Shown here: piece after piece, positions 28,075-35,545 of the stretch | Layout of the letters: every line of letters starts with the position of its first letter | Numbering within the stretch: position 1 is the first letter of the stretch | From: Streptomyces albus subsp. albus | Lineage (GTDB): Bacteria > Actinomycetota > Actinomycetes > Streptomycetales > Streptomycetaceae | Direction of reading: 5' to 3' | Assembly (NCBI RefSeq): GCF_000719865.1 | Contig: NZ_JOID01000015.1 | Location: 124,001-188,000 of the forward strand | DNA: 64,000 nucleotides | Notes under the pieces: generated by a model | The model's database searches: none | Told to the model about the DNA's origin: nothing | What the model saw: only the letters and a program-made list of their open reading frames with translations | Program-made: the position numbers and the translations under genes

Positions 28075-29868
28075 TCACTTCTTCAGATAGAGCTTGTTCG
28101 GGTCGAGACCGCTGAGGTCGTTGTTGTAGACCGCGCCGCCGATCTTCGAACCGCTGATCTGCACCTGCTTGTAGTAGTACGCCGGGACCACCGGGGTGAC
28201 CTCCTCGACGATGTACTTGCCGAGTTCGAACCACTCCTCGGCGGCCTTCTCCGGGTCGGCGATGGCCGAGATCCGGTCGATCTCCGAGTTGATCTTCTTG
28301 TCGTTCACGTGCGCGTAGTTGGCCGAGCCGTCGGCGATCTTCCTGCCGTCGAACAGCGGCGGGATCACCGTCGACGAACTCACCCAGTCGTGGCCCCAGT
28401 TGTTGCGGTAGAGGTCATAGCCGTTGTCGACCTTGCCGACCCGGTCGTAGAAGGTGTCGGTCGGCAGCTCCTTGCGCTGCACGTCGAAACCGGCCTCGCG
28501 CAGGGCGTCCGTGACGGCGACCGCCTCTTGCTGGCTCTCGTTGTCGTTGCGGAAGGCGAAGACCAGCTTCATGTTCTCCTTGCCGGACTCCTTCAGCAGC
28601 TCCCGCGCCTTCGCCGGGTCGCCGTTCGGCTTCGCCAGCTTGCCGAAGGGGTCGTAGCCCTTCTGGTAGCCGGGCAGCAGGGGGCTGATGACGCCGCCCG
28701 CGAGCTCACCGGCCGCCGAGCCGCCGTACGGGGCCAGGATCGCCCGCAGCGGCAGGGCGTGGGCGATGGCCTGCCGGACCCGGTGGTCCTTGATCCGGTC
28801 CATGTTGATGGCGTACATGGCGACATAGGACTGATAGCCGGAGATGGTGCGCTTCTTGGCCTCCTCGTCGCGCAGCACCTGCGGGAGAGTGCTCGCGTCC
28901 ACCGAGTTGTTGAAGCTGGTGGCCCGCTGGTTCTCCCCGGTGTCGGAGAGGATGCGCTTACTGGAGTCCTCGTACTGGTGGTTGAAGGTGATCTCGAACT
29001 TCTCCGGGTACTGGTGCCGCGAGGCGTCCGTGTCCGGGTCCCACTCGGCGTTGCGCACCAGCGTCATGGACTTGCCGGGCTTGAACGACTGGATCTTGTA
29101 CGGGCCGGAGGCCAGCGGGTCCTTGTCGTACTTCTCCTTGGTGTCCTTCTCCTCGGACACCACCCCGTAGCCGGGCATGCCCAGCGCGTACGGCAGGTCG
29201 TTCTGCGGCTTCGCGAAGTGGAAGACCACCGTCTTGTCGTCCGGGGTCTCCAGGACCGAGTCCGGCAGGTGCTTCCCCTTGTACGGGCCGCCCGGGAGCA
29301 GATCGCGGTACTCCGGGTCGTCCGCCATCCAGGACTGGACGAAGGTCGGGCCCTCCGTGACGAAGTCGGCGAACAGCCGCTCGAAGCTGTGCCGGACGTC
29401 CCGGGAGGTGATCGGTGAGCCGTCCTCGAAGCGGATGCCGTCCTTGAGGGTGTACGTCCAGGTCTTCCCGTCGTCCGAGCGCGTGCCGCTGTCGGTGGCG
29501 AGATCGCCGACGACCGAGTACTCGCCCTCGTTGTCCATCTTGACGGTGGTCAGCCGGCGGTGGATCAGCGCGGCGAGCTTGCCCTCGTCGGAGACGTAGA
29601 TCTGCGCCGGGTCCAGATGCGCGAAGCTGTCCCGCGCCAGCACCCGTATCGTGCCGCCCGGCTCGGCCCCCGCGATCGGTTCCGCCGGCCCGGCCGACGC
29701 CTTGGCGTCGGCGAAGGGCACGGGGGCCTGCGCGGTGGCGCCCTTGTCCTTCTCCCCTCCGTCCTTCCCGCCGCCTCCGCCGCCCTCGCTGCAGCCGGAG
29801 AGCAGCAGCGCCCCCGCCGCCAGCGCCACCACGGCGGCGCGCCCTCCGCGTGCCCGAATCCTGCTCAT
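28075..29868 (-). CDS. Oligopeptide ABC transporter substrate-binding lipoprotein, BldKB-like (cluster 3)
   Basis: About 600 aa from ATG 29868 (ATG 29880 is possible). Signal peptide with a twin-Arg-containing n-region, hydrophobic VVALAAGALL and lipobox LSGC, then a Gly/Lys/Asp linker. Family-5 SBP body with LKDGIRFEDGSPIT and a C-terminal VVPAYYYKQVQIS. The size, and its place second in a permease-SBP-permease-ATPase-ATPase operon, match what I recall of BldKB, the oligopeptide-import lipoprotein needed for aerial mycelium in S. coelicolor; this is inferred from order and length, not an alignment. The gaps on both sides are 232 and about 70 bp. Confidence 0.88.
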   Translation of the reverse strand: MSRIRARGGRAAVVALAAGALLLSGCSEGGGGGGKDGGEKDKGATAQAPVPFADAKASAGPAEPIAGAEPGGTIRVLARDSFAHLDPAQIYVSDEGKLAALIHRRLTTVKMDNEGEYSVVGDLATDSGTRSDDGKTWTYTLKDGIRFEDGSPITSRDVRHSFERLFADFVTEGPTFVQSWMADDPEYRDLLPGGPYKGKHLPDSVLETPDDKTVVFHFAKPQNDLPYALGMPGYGVVSEEKDTKEKYDKDPLASGPYKIQSFKPGKSMTLVRNAEWDPDTDASRHQYPEKFEITFNHQYEDSSKRILSDTGENQRATSFNNSVDASTLPQVLRDEEAKKRTISGYQSYVAMYAINMDRIKDHRVRQAIAHALPLRAILAPYGGSAAGELAGGVISPLLPGYQKGYDPFGKLAKPNGDPAKARELLKESGKENMKLVFAFRNDNESQQEAVAVTDALREAGFDVQRKELPTDTFYDRVGKVDNGYDLYRNNWGHDWVSSSTVIPPLFDGRKIADGSANYAHVNDKKINSEIDRISAIADPEKAAEEWFELGKYIVEEVTPVVPAYYYKQVQISGSKIGGAVYNNDLSGLDPNKLYLKK

Positions 29869-29940
29869 GGCCTGTCGCACCTGCCCGTCCTTGAGTGGTG
29901 GCCTGTGGTTCGCCGCCCGGTGTACGCCGCCGGGCCCGGA

Positions 29941-30999
29941 TCAGTGCCGGGTCTTGGGGTCGAACGCGTCCCGGACCGAATCCCCGAGCAGGTTGAAGGC
30001 GACGATGAAGATCACCATCGCGCCGCCCGGGAAGAACATGTAGGTGAAGTCGTTCTCGAAGACCTGGGCGCCGGTGGCGAACATCCGGCCCCAGTCCGGA
30101 GTGGGTTCGATGAATCCGACGCCGAGAAAGGAGAGCCCGGCGGCCGCGGTCACGAAATTCGGCAGCATCAGCGTGCTCTGCACCAGAATCGGGGTGACCA
30201 CATTGGGGAGCAGTTCCCGGCGGATGATCCGCCACGGGGAGGCACCGCTCACCCGGGCCGCCTCCACGAACTCCCGCTCCCGCAACGACAGCACCGTGCC
30301 GCGCAGAATTCTCGCCAGGCTCATCCAGCCCAGGAACCAGAGCACGAGCACCATCGCCACCGCCCGGACCCAGGTCGGCGTCTCATCGGTGTCGGCCACG
30401 AACAGGGCGACCACGATCGGCATGAAGGCGACGAAGAACAGCTGGTTGGGAAAGGCCATCAGCAGGTCGATGGTGCGGCCGATGAGGAAGTCGGCGCGGC
30501 CGCCCAGATAGCCGGCCGCCACCCCCAGCACGATCGCGGTCAGCGTGGCCAGCGCCGTCACGGCCACGGCGACCAGCAGCGACGTGCGGATGCCGTAGAG
30601 GAGCTGGGTGAAGACGTCGCGGCCCAGAATCGGTTCGATACCGAACCAGAATTCCCCGGAGATGCCGCCGTTCGGCGCGATCGGATAGCCGAACTCATTG
30701 AGCAGCCCGTCGCGCTGCTGCCCGTAGCGGGTGTACGGGTCCTTGCCGTAGAAGTGGGAGATCACCGGCGCGAGCAGGCCCGCGGCGAAGAAGAACAGCA
30801 CCACACCGGCGGAGATCGTCCCGGCGCGGTCGCGGCGGAAGCGCCGCCACATCAACCGGCCGGGGGAGCGGCCGCCCGGTACACCCGGGACACCCGGGAC
30901 ATCCGGCGCCCGGTCGCCGCCGGATCCGGCCGGTCCGCCGGATAAGGAATCATCCGCACCGGTCGCGCCCGCCGCCGCGGGCTTCGATAAGCTCGTCAT
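29941..30999 (-). CDS. Oligopeptide ABC transporter permease, OppC/BldKA type (cluster 3)
   Basis: 352 aa. The cytoplasmic N-tail (about 60 residues, Gly/Pro-rich) precedes the first helix near GTISAGVVLFFFAAGL. The permease domain has EAA-type loop EAARVSGASPWRIIRREL. It ends LGDSVRDAFDPKTRH. It leads the cluster 3 operon, placing an OppC-type permease before the binding protein, unlike clusters 1 and 2. Confidence 0.9.
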   Translation of the reverse strand: MTSLSKPAAAGATGADDSLSGGPAGSGGDRAPDVPGVPGVPGGRSPGRLMWRRFRRDRAGTISAGVVLFFFAAGLLAPVISHFYGKDPYTRYGQQRDGLLNEFGYPIAPNGGISGEFWFGIEPILGRDVFTQLLYGIRTSLLVAVAVTALATLTAIVLGVAAGYLGGRADFLIGRTIDLLMAFPNQLFFVAFMPIVVALFVADTDETPTWVRAVAMVLVLWFLGWMSLARILRGTVLSLREREFVEAARVSGASPWRIIRRELLPNVVTPILVQSTLMLPNFVTAAAGLSFLGVGFIEPTPDWGRMFATGAQVFENDFTYMFFPGGAMVIFIVAFNLLGDSVRDAFDPKTRH

Positions 31000-31348
31000 C
31001 GCGCTGGGCCCCCGCTGATCACGTCCGTCGTCGAACTGGTCTGTACCGATTTCCTGACGTGATCGCGACTTTGCAGCGGCGCCCCCGCCCAGTCAAGAGG
31101 GCGCCCGGCACCAAAAGGCGCCGCCCCCGCATCTTGGGAAAAGGTTTCGCATACTGAGGTCGCCGTGTGCTTGACGGTGCCGCGCGGCGCCGGACATTCC
31201 CGGAAACGCCGTCAGGCGCGTTAACACCGGGGCAACTTGCCGGAAGCAAGCCCGATATCCGAAGGCGGCAGGCTGAACGGCGTACGGCCGTGCGGGTGCC
31301 GTAGAACCGGCCGGGGCGGTCCGTTGGACCGCCCCGGCCGGGGCACGG
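31000..31348. other. Promoter region of cluster 3
   Basis: 349 bp upstream of the cluster 3 operon (minus strand), less GC-rich than average between 31030 and 31260, with a TTGCTTCCGGCAAGTT segment (minus strand, 31230-31245) as a possible regulatory dyad. No gene seen. The S9 peptidase terminator occupies its far end. Confidence 0.45.
31307..31341 (-). terminator. Terminator of S9 peptidase gene
   Basis: Perfect 16-bp stem (31307-31322 with 31326-31341) and a 3-nt loop, immediately after the peptidase stop codon. Confidence 0.85.
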
Positions 31349-33472
31349 TCAGACCAGGCCCAGCGAGCGGCGCAGGAAGCCGGCCTGGAGCAGCAGCAGA
31401 TTCTCCGCCACCTGCTCCTGCGGGGTCATGTGCGTCACGCCGGAGAGCGGCAGCACCTCGTGCGGACGCCCGTCCGCCAGCAGCGCGGAGGAGAGCCGCA
31501 GGGTGTGCGCCGCCACCACGTTGTCGTCCGCCAGACCGTGGACCACCATCAGCGGCCGGTGCTGCCCGGCCGCCCCGGAGAGCCCGCCCTCCCCGGTGAC
31601 CAGCGAGTTGGCGTCGTACACCTCCGGCCGCTCGGCGGGGTGGCCGAGATAGCGCTCGGTGTAGTGGGTGTCGTAGAGCCGCCAGTCGGTGACGGGCGCC
31701 CCGGCGACGCCGGCGTGGAAGACGTCCGGGCGGCGCAGCACCGCGAGCGCCGCCAGATAGCCGCCGTAGGACCAGCCGCGGATCGCCACCCGCCCCAGAT
31801 CCAGCGGGAAGCTCCCGGCCAGCCCGTGCAGCGCCTCCACCTGGTCGTCGAGCGTGACGCCCGCGAAGTCGTGCGCGATCGCCTTCTCCCAGGCCGGTGA
31901 GCGGCCCGGGCTGCCGCGGCCGTCGGCGACGACCACCGCGAAGCCCTGGTCGGCGAACCACTGCGAGGTCAGATACGCGTTGTGGGCGGCGAGGACCCGC
32001 TGGCCGTGCGGACCGCCGTACGGGTCCATCAGCACCGGCAGCGGCCCGTCACCCTCCCGGTAGCCGGTGGGCAGCAGCACGGCGCACGGGATCCGGCGCT
32101 CCCCGGCCTCGGCCAGCCGCACATGGGCGGTCAGCACCGGCTGCTCCGCCAGCGACATGACCGTCCCGGCGGGACTGCCGTCCCGCAGCAGCCGCACCGC
32201 CGCACCGCTGTGGTCGAGCGTGGCCGACGCCAGGACCGTCACCGCGCCCGAACGGACCGCCGAGTGCACCCCGGGGCCCTCCGAGATCCGCTCCACGCCG
32301 AGCTCGCTGACCCGGTGCACATGGATCTCACCGGTCTCCGGCGCCGCCGCCTCCGGCCCGGCGGAAGCCGTCACCAGTACGTCGTCCGCGGTGACGTCGA
32401 GCACCGCGCGGATGTGCAGCTGAGGCCCGGTCAGCGGGCGGTCGCCCACCATCAGCACCCGCGCGCCGCCCTCGTCCGCGATCCGCACCAGCCGGCCGTC
32501 CGGCGTCCACACCGGGACCCCCGGGAAGAGATCGAGCCAGACCGGGTCCTCGTCCGCGTGCAGCAGCCGGGTGGCACCGGTCTCCGGGTCGGCCGCGAGA
32601 TACAGCTGGGAGCGCTGGTCGCGGGCCTGCACCAGCAGCAGCGGCGGCCCGGCCGCGGACCAGTGCACGCGCGCCAGATACGGATAGCGCTCCCGGTCCC
32701 ATTCCACCGGCACGCGCGAGCCGTCGAGACCGGTGAAGGCGAGCGTCACCTCCGCGTTCTCCGTACCGGCGGCCGGATACGCCACCTCGGCCGGCTCCCG
32801 GCCCGGCCGCGCCGGGTCGGCGATCCACCAGCGGCGCACCGGCGTCTCGTCCACCCGCGCCACCAGCAGCCGGTCGCTCTCCGGCGACCACCAGAAGCCC
32901 CGGGAGCGGTCCATCTCCTCGGCGGCGACGAACTCCGCCAGCCCGTGGGTGATCCGCTCGTGCTCCGGCTCCGCCAGCGCCCGGGCGTCCGAGCCGTCGG
33001 CGGCGGCGACGTACAGGGCGCCGCGGGCCACCCAGGCGATGTGGCGGCCGTCCGGCGAGGGGCGGGGATCGACCACCGGGCCCGCCACCGGGAGCTCCCG
33101 CGCGGTCCCGGCGCGCAGTTCGGCCGCGAACAGCCGCCCGGAGAGCGCGAAGGCGGCCAGCTCGACGGCCGCGTCGACCGCGTAGCCGACGACCCCCGCC
33201 GACCCCTCCCGGCTCCGCTCCCGGCGCGCCCGCTCCTCCGGGGACAGCCGCTCCTCGCCGCCGCCGAGCAGCACCGCGGGATCGGCCGCGATCCGTTCCG
33301 TCCCCTCGCCCAGATCGTGCACCCACAGCAGGTTCGCCCGGTCGGTGCCGGAGCGGGACCGCAGGAAGACGAGGCGGGAGCCGTCGGGCGACACGGTGAA
33401 GGAGCGCGGCGCGCCCAGGCTGAAGCGCTGGGTTCTGGCATGCTGCCGCGGAAACGAGAGCTGTCCGTCCAT
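31349..33472 (-). CDS. S9 family peptidase (prolyl oligopeptidase/DPP-IV type)
   Basis: 707 aa. The N-terminal two thirds form a DPP-IV-like beta-propeller (repeated PDGS/SPDGRHIAWV motifs). The C-terminal alpha/beta-hydrolase domain has nucleophile motif GWSYGGYLA, an aspartate in HGLADDNV and a histidine in GVTHM. MDPYGGPHG is a typical substrate-binding loop and EEMDRSRGFWW resembles the DPP-IV double-Glu region that selects for a free N-terminus. No signal peptide, so intracellular. Being next to three peptide importers, it could degrade the imported peptides (inference). Confidence 0.9.
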   Translation of the reverse strand: MDGQLSFPRQHARTQRFSLGAPRSFTVSPDGSRLVFLRSRSGTDRANLLWVHDLGEGTERIAADPAVLLGGGEERLSPEERARRERSREGSAGVVGYAVDAAVELAAFALSGRLFAAELRAGTARELPVAGPVVDPRPSPDGRHIAWVARGALYVAAADGSDARALAEPEHERITHGLAEFVAAEEMDRSRGFWWSPESDRLLVARVDETPVRRWWIADPARPGREPAEVAYPAAGTENAEVTLAFTGLDGSRVPVEWDRERYPYLARVHWSAAGPPLLLVQARDQRSQLYLAADPETGATRLLHADEDPVWLDLFPGVPVWTPDGRLVRIADEGGARVLMVGDRPLTGPQLHIRAVLDVTADDVLVTASAGPEAAAPETGEIHVHRVSELGVERISEGPGVHSAVRSGAVTVLASATLDHSGAAVRLLRDGSPAGTVMSLAEQPVLTAHVRLAEAGERRIPCAVLLPTGYREGDGPLPVLMDPYGGPHGQRVLAAHNAYLTSQWFADQGFAVVVADGRGSPGRSPAWEKAIAHDFAGVTLDDQVEALHGLAGSFPLDLGRVAIRGWSYGGYLAALAVLRRPDVFHAGVAGAPVTDWRLYDTHYTERYLGHPAERPEVYDANSLVTGEGGLSGAAGQHRPLMVVHGLADDNVVAAHTLRLSSALLADGRPHEVLPLSGVTHMTPQEQVAENLLLLQAGFLRRSLGLV

Positions 33473-33793
33473 GGGGAGACCCTATGCGCCGGGCCCCGCC
33501 CGGCCGAGTCCCCGCACCGCCACCGCACCGCCGCCAACCCGCCTCCGCGCGGGTTCGGCGAGGGCTCCGCGCGGCCTCCGCGCGCTTTCCGGCCGGCCGC
33601 CGGGCGTGCTCCGGCGTACGCCCGGTGGATCTTCGGGGCGCCCGGTCCGTGCGCCCCTTCTCTGCTGCGATGCACCCGCTCGTGCGCAGGAACGGATCGT
33701 TATGATCTGTGGCGCATCATGGGTAACCACACTGTGGCGCCCGGGTGTTACCCCTCGTCGCCCCGACCGCACATACCTTGGAGGTGAACCGCC
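33473..33793. other. Divergent intergenic region with nested dyads
   Basis: 321 bp between the S9 peptidase and the 64-aa gene. A TATGAT -10-like element lies at 33701-33706 (plus strand). A GGGTAAC…GTTACCC inverted repeat (33721-33727 with 33747-33753) encloses a smaller CCACA-N1-TGTGG dyad. A GGAGGTGA ribosome site precedes the small gene. Confidence 0.5.
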
Positions 33794-33988
33794 GTGGCAC
33801 TCTCGATTTCGGTGGTGGTGCTGCTGGCGATCATCGTCTTCCTGCTGGTCCGGAAATCCGGGCTGAAGGCCGGACATGCGGTGGTCTGCATGCTGTTGGG
33901 CTTCTACCTGGCCAGTTCCTCGGTGGCCCCGACCATCAGTGAGCTGACCAACAACGTCGCCGGGATGATCGGGGGGCTGAAGTTCTGA
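33794..33988 (+). CDS. Small conserved membrane protein
   Basis: 64 aa, GTG start with a strong GGAGGTGA site. Two hydrophobic segments (VVVLLAIIVFLLV and AVVCMLLGFYLA) flank a basic RKSGLKAGH turn, and the C-terminal half is amphipathic. No family name recognised; short proteins of this pattern sit upstream of mshB in Streptomyces. Function unknown. Confidence 0.75.
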   Translation: MALSISVVVLLAIIVFLLVRKSGLKAGHAVVCMLLGFYLASSSVAPTISELTNNVAGMIGGLKF

Positions 33989-34024
33989 CGGCCCGGCGCC
34001 GTTTTCGCTCGTACGCTGTAGCGC

Positions 34025-34975
34025 ATGACTGACCTGCCCTCTCCAGGCCGTGGCCGGGCGACGATGCCCGCCCGCCGTCTGCTGCTGGTGCACGCGCACC
34101 CGGACGACGAGACGATCAACAACGGCGCGACCATGGCCAAGTACGCCTCCGAAGGGGTGCATGTCACGCTCGTGACCTGCACCCTGGGCGAGGAGGGCGA
34201 GGTCATCCCGCCCGGGCTCGCGGACCTGACCGCCGACCGGGACGACGCCCTCGGCCCGCACCGGGCGGGGGAACTCGCGGCCGCGATGGCCGAACTCGGC
34301 GTCACCGACCACCGGTTCCTCGGCGGGCAAGGCCGCTACCGCGACTCCGGCATGATGGGCCTTCCGCAGAACCACCGGCCGCGGGCCTTCTGGCGGGCCG
34401 ACACGGACGAGGCCGCCGCGCATCTCGTCGAGGTGATGCGGGAGATCCGCCCGCAGGTCATGGTCACCTATGACCCGGACGGCGGCTACGGCCATCCGGA
34501 CCACATCCAGGCGCACCGCGTCGCCATGCGGGCCGCCGCTCTCGCCTCCGAGCGGGCCTACCGCCGCGACCTCGGCGAGCCGCACACCATCCGGAAGATC
34601 TACTGGAACTGCCTGCCGCGGCCGGTGGTGGAGGAGCGGCTGACGGCGCTGCGGTCCGCCCCCGCCCGGCCGTTCCCGGGCGTCGCCGGCGTGGAGGACC
34701 TTCCCGGGGTCGTGGAGCCGGAGCAGGTGACGACGGTCGTCGACGGCGGCAAGTGGGCCGGGCGGAAGACGGCGGCCCTGCGGGCGCACGCCACCCAGAT
34801 CGCCGTCCCGGACGGCGAGGACTGCTTCGCCCTGTCGAACAACCTCGCGCAGCCACTGCTGGCCACCGAGTACTACCGCCTGGTGCAGGGCCCGGCGGTG
34901 GACGGACCGCCGGCGGGCGAACCGCCCGAGACCGACCTGTTCGCGGGCATTCCGGACGCCGGGCGGGGCCGGTGA
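34025..34975 (+). CDS. mshB: N-acetyl-1-D-myo-inositol-2-amino-2-deoxy-alpha-D-glucopyranoside deacetylase MshB
   Basis: Zinc deacetylase of mycothiol synthesis (GlcNAc-Ins to GlcN-Ins), cytoplasmic, PIG-L/LmbE family, 316 aa. Zinc ligands come from AHPDDE (residues about 26-31) and HPDH (about 158-161); [13 protein letters not shown] and the conserved N-terminal [20 protein letters not shown] are typical MshB. Its stop overlaps the start of a small membrane protein gene (GTGA), so the two are co-translated. Mycothiol is the actinobacterial glutathione substitute, supporting the taxonomic call. Confidence 0.95.
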   Translation: MTDLPSPGRGRATMPARRLLLVHAHPDDETINNGATMAKYASEGVHVTLVTCTLGEEGEVIPPGLADLTADRDDALGPHRAGELAAAMAELGVTDHRFLGGQGRYRDSGMMGLPQNHRPRAFWRADTDEAAAHLVEVMREIRPQVMVTYDPDGGYGHPDHIQAHRVAMRAAALASERAYRRDLGEPHTIRKIYWNCLPRPVVEERLTALRSAPARPFPGVAGVEDLPGVVEPEQVTTVVDGGKWAGRKTAALRAHATQIAVPDGEDCFALSNNLAQPLLATEYYRLVQGPAVDGPPAGEPPETDLFAGIPDAGRGR

Positions 34976-35340
34976 GCGCCGGGCGCCTCGCCGCGTACGC
35001 CGTTCTCGCGGCGCTCGGTGCCCTGACCGGCGCGGCGGGCGCCGTCGTCCAAGGCGCCTGGTTCCCGGCGGGGTTGCTGCTGGCGGTGCTGGCCATCGGC
35101 GCCCTCTGCTACGGCGGCCTGCGGGCCACCGGCACCCGGATCGGCCCGGGCGCGGCGGCCGGCGGATGGCTGCTCGCCGTGATGGCGCTGACCACGTCCC
35201 GTCCGGAGGGCGACTTCCTGTTCGGGTCGGGTGTGGGCTCGTATCTCTACCTGCTGGGCGGGATGTTGACCGCTGTGATCTGCACCACTCTGCCCACGCT
35301 GTCCCCACCGGCCCCCGGGGCCAAGGCACTTGGCGGCTGA
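34972..35340 (+). CDS. Four-helix membrane protein coupled to mshB (DUF6113-like)
   Basis: 122 aa from GTG 34972, overlapping the mshB stop by 4 bp. About four hydrophobic segments ([63 protein letters not shown]). It resembles the small Streptomyces membrane proteins called DUF6113, next to mshB. A role in mycothiol metabolism is not known; coupling may just reflect compact organisation. Confidence 0.8.
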   Translation: MSAGRLAAYAVLAALGALTGAAGAVVQGAWFPAGLLLAVLAIGALCYGGLRATGTRIGPGAAAGGWLLAVMALTTSRPEGDFLFGSGVGSYLYLLGGMLTAVICTTLPTLSPPAPGAKALGG

Positions 35341-35348
35341 CGCGCCGG

Positions 35349-35376
35349 CGGGCGGGGAGCGCGGGCTCCCCGCCCG
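35349..35376 (+). terminator. Terminator of mshB operon
   Basis: Perfect 12-bp stem (35349-35360 with 35365-35376) and a 4-nt loop, 8 bp after the stop codon. Confidence 0.8.
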
Positions 35377-35431
35377 GGCCGCCGATGCGACGGCCGCGGT
35401 ATGAGCGCGGGCATCGGCCAGTATGGTGGTA

Positions 35432-35530
35432 GCGCCGCCGAGCTCCCCTGCCCTACGGCAGGGAGAACCCCCGCCCGCGGCCTCCGGCACGGGGGGAGCC
35501 CAGTGCGAGTACTACGGGCGGCGGAGCCAA
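35432..35530 (+). ncRNA. Candidate structured 5' leader (unclassified)
   Basis: Just upstream of the peptidoglycan-binding gene the transcript can fold as a three-way junction: closing helix 35435-35440 with 35519-35524, stem 35446-35452 with 35457-35463 (4-nt loop), and stem 35468-35473 with 35490-35495. Junctions contain GGGAGAACC (also repeated at 35533-35541 near the start codon) and AGTGCGAGTAC. The GCCGAG…GGGAGAACC half recalls c-di-AMP (ydaO) RNAs and the AGCCCAGTGCGAGT half recalls the cobalamin core, but neither class fits as a whole. A TATGGT -10-like box at 35422-35427 would start the RNA near 35434. Confidence 0.4.
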
Positions 35531-35545
35531 CCGGGAGAACCAGCT

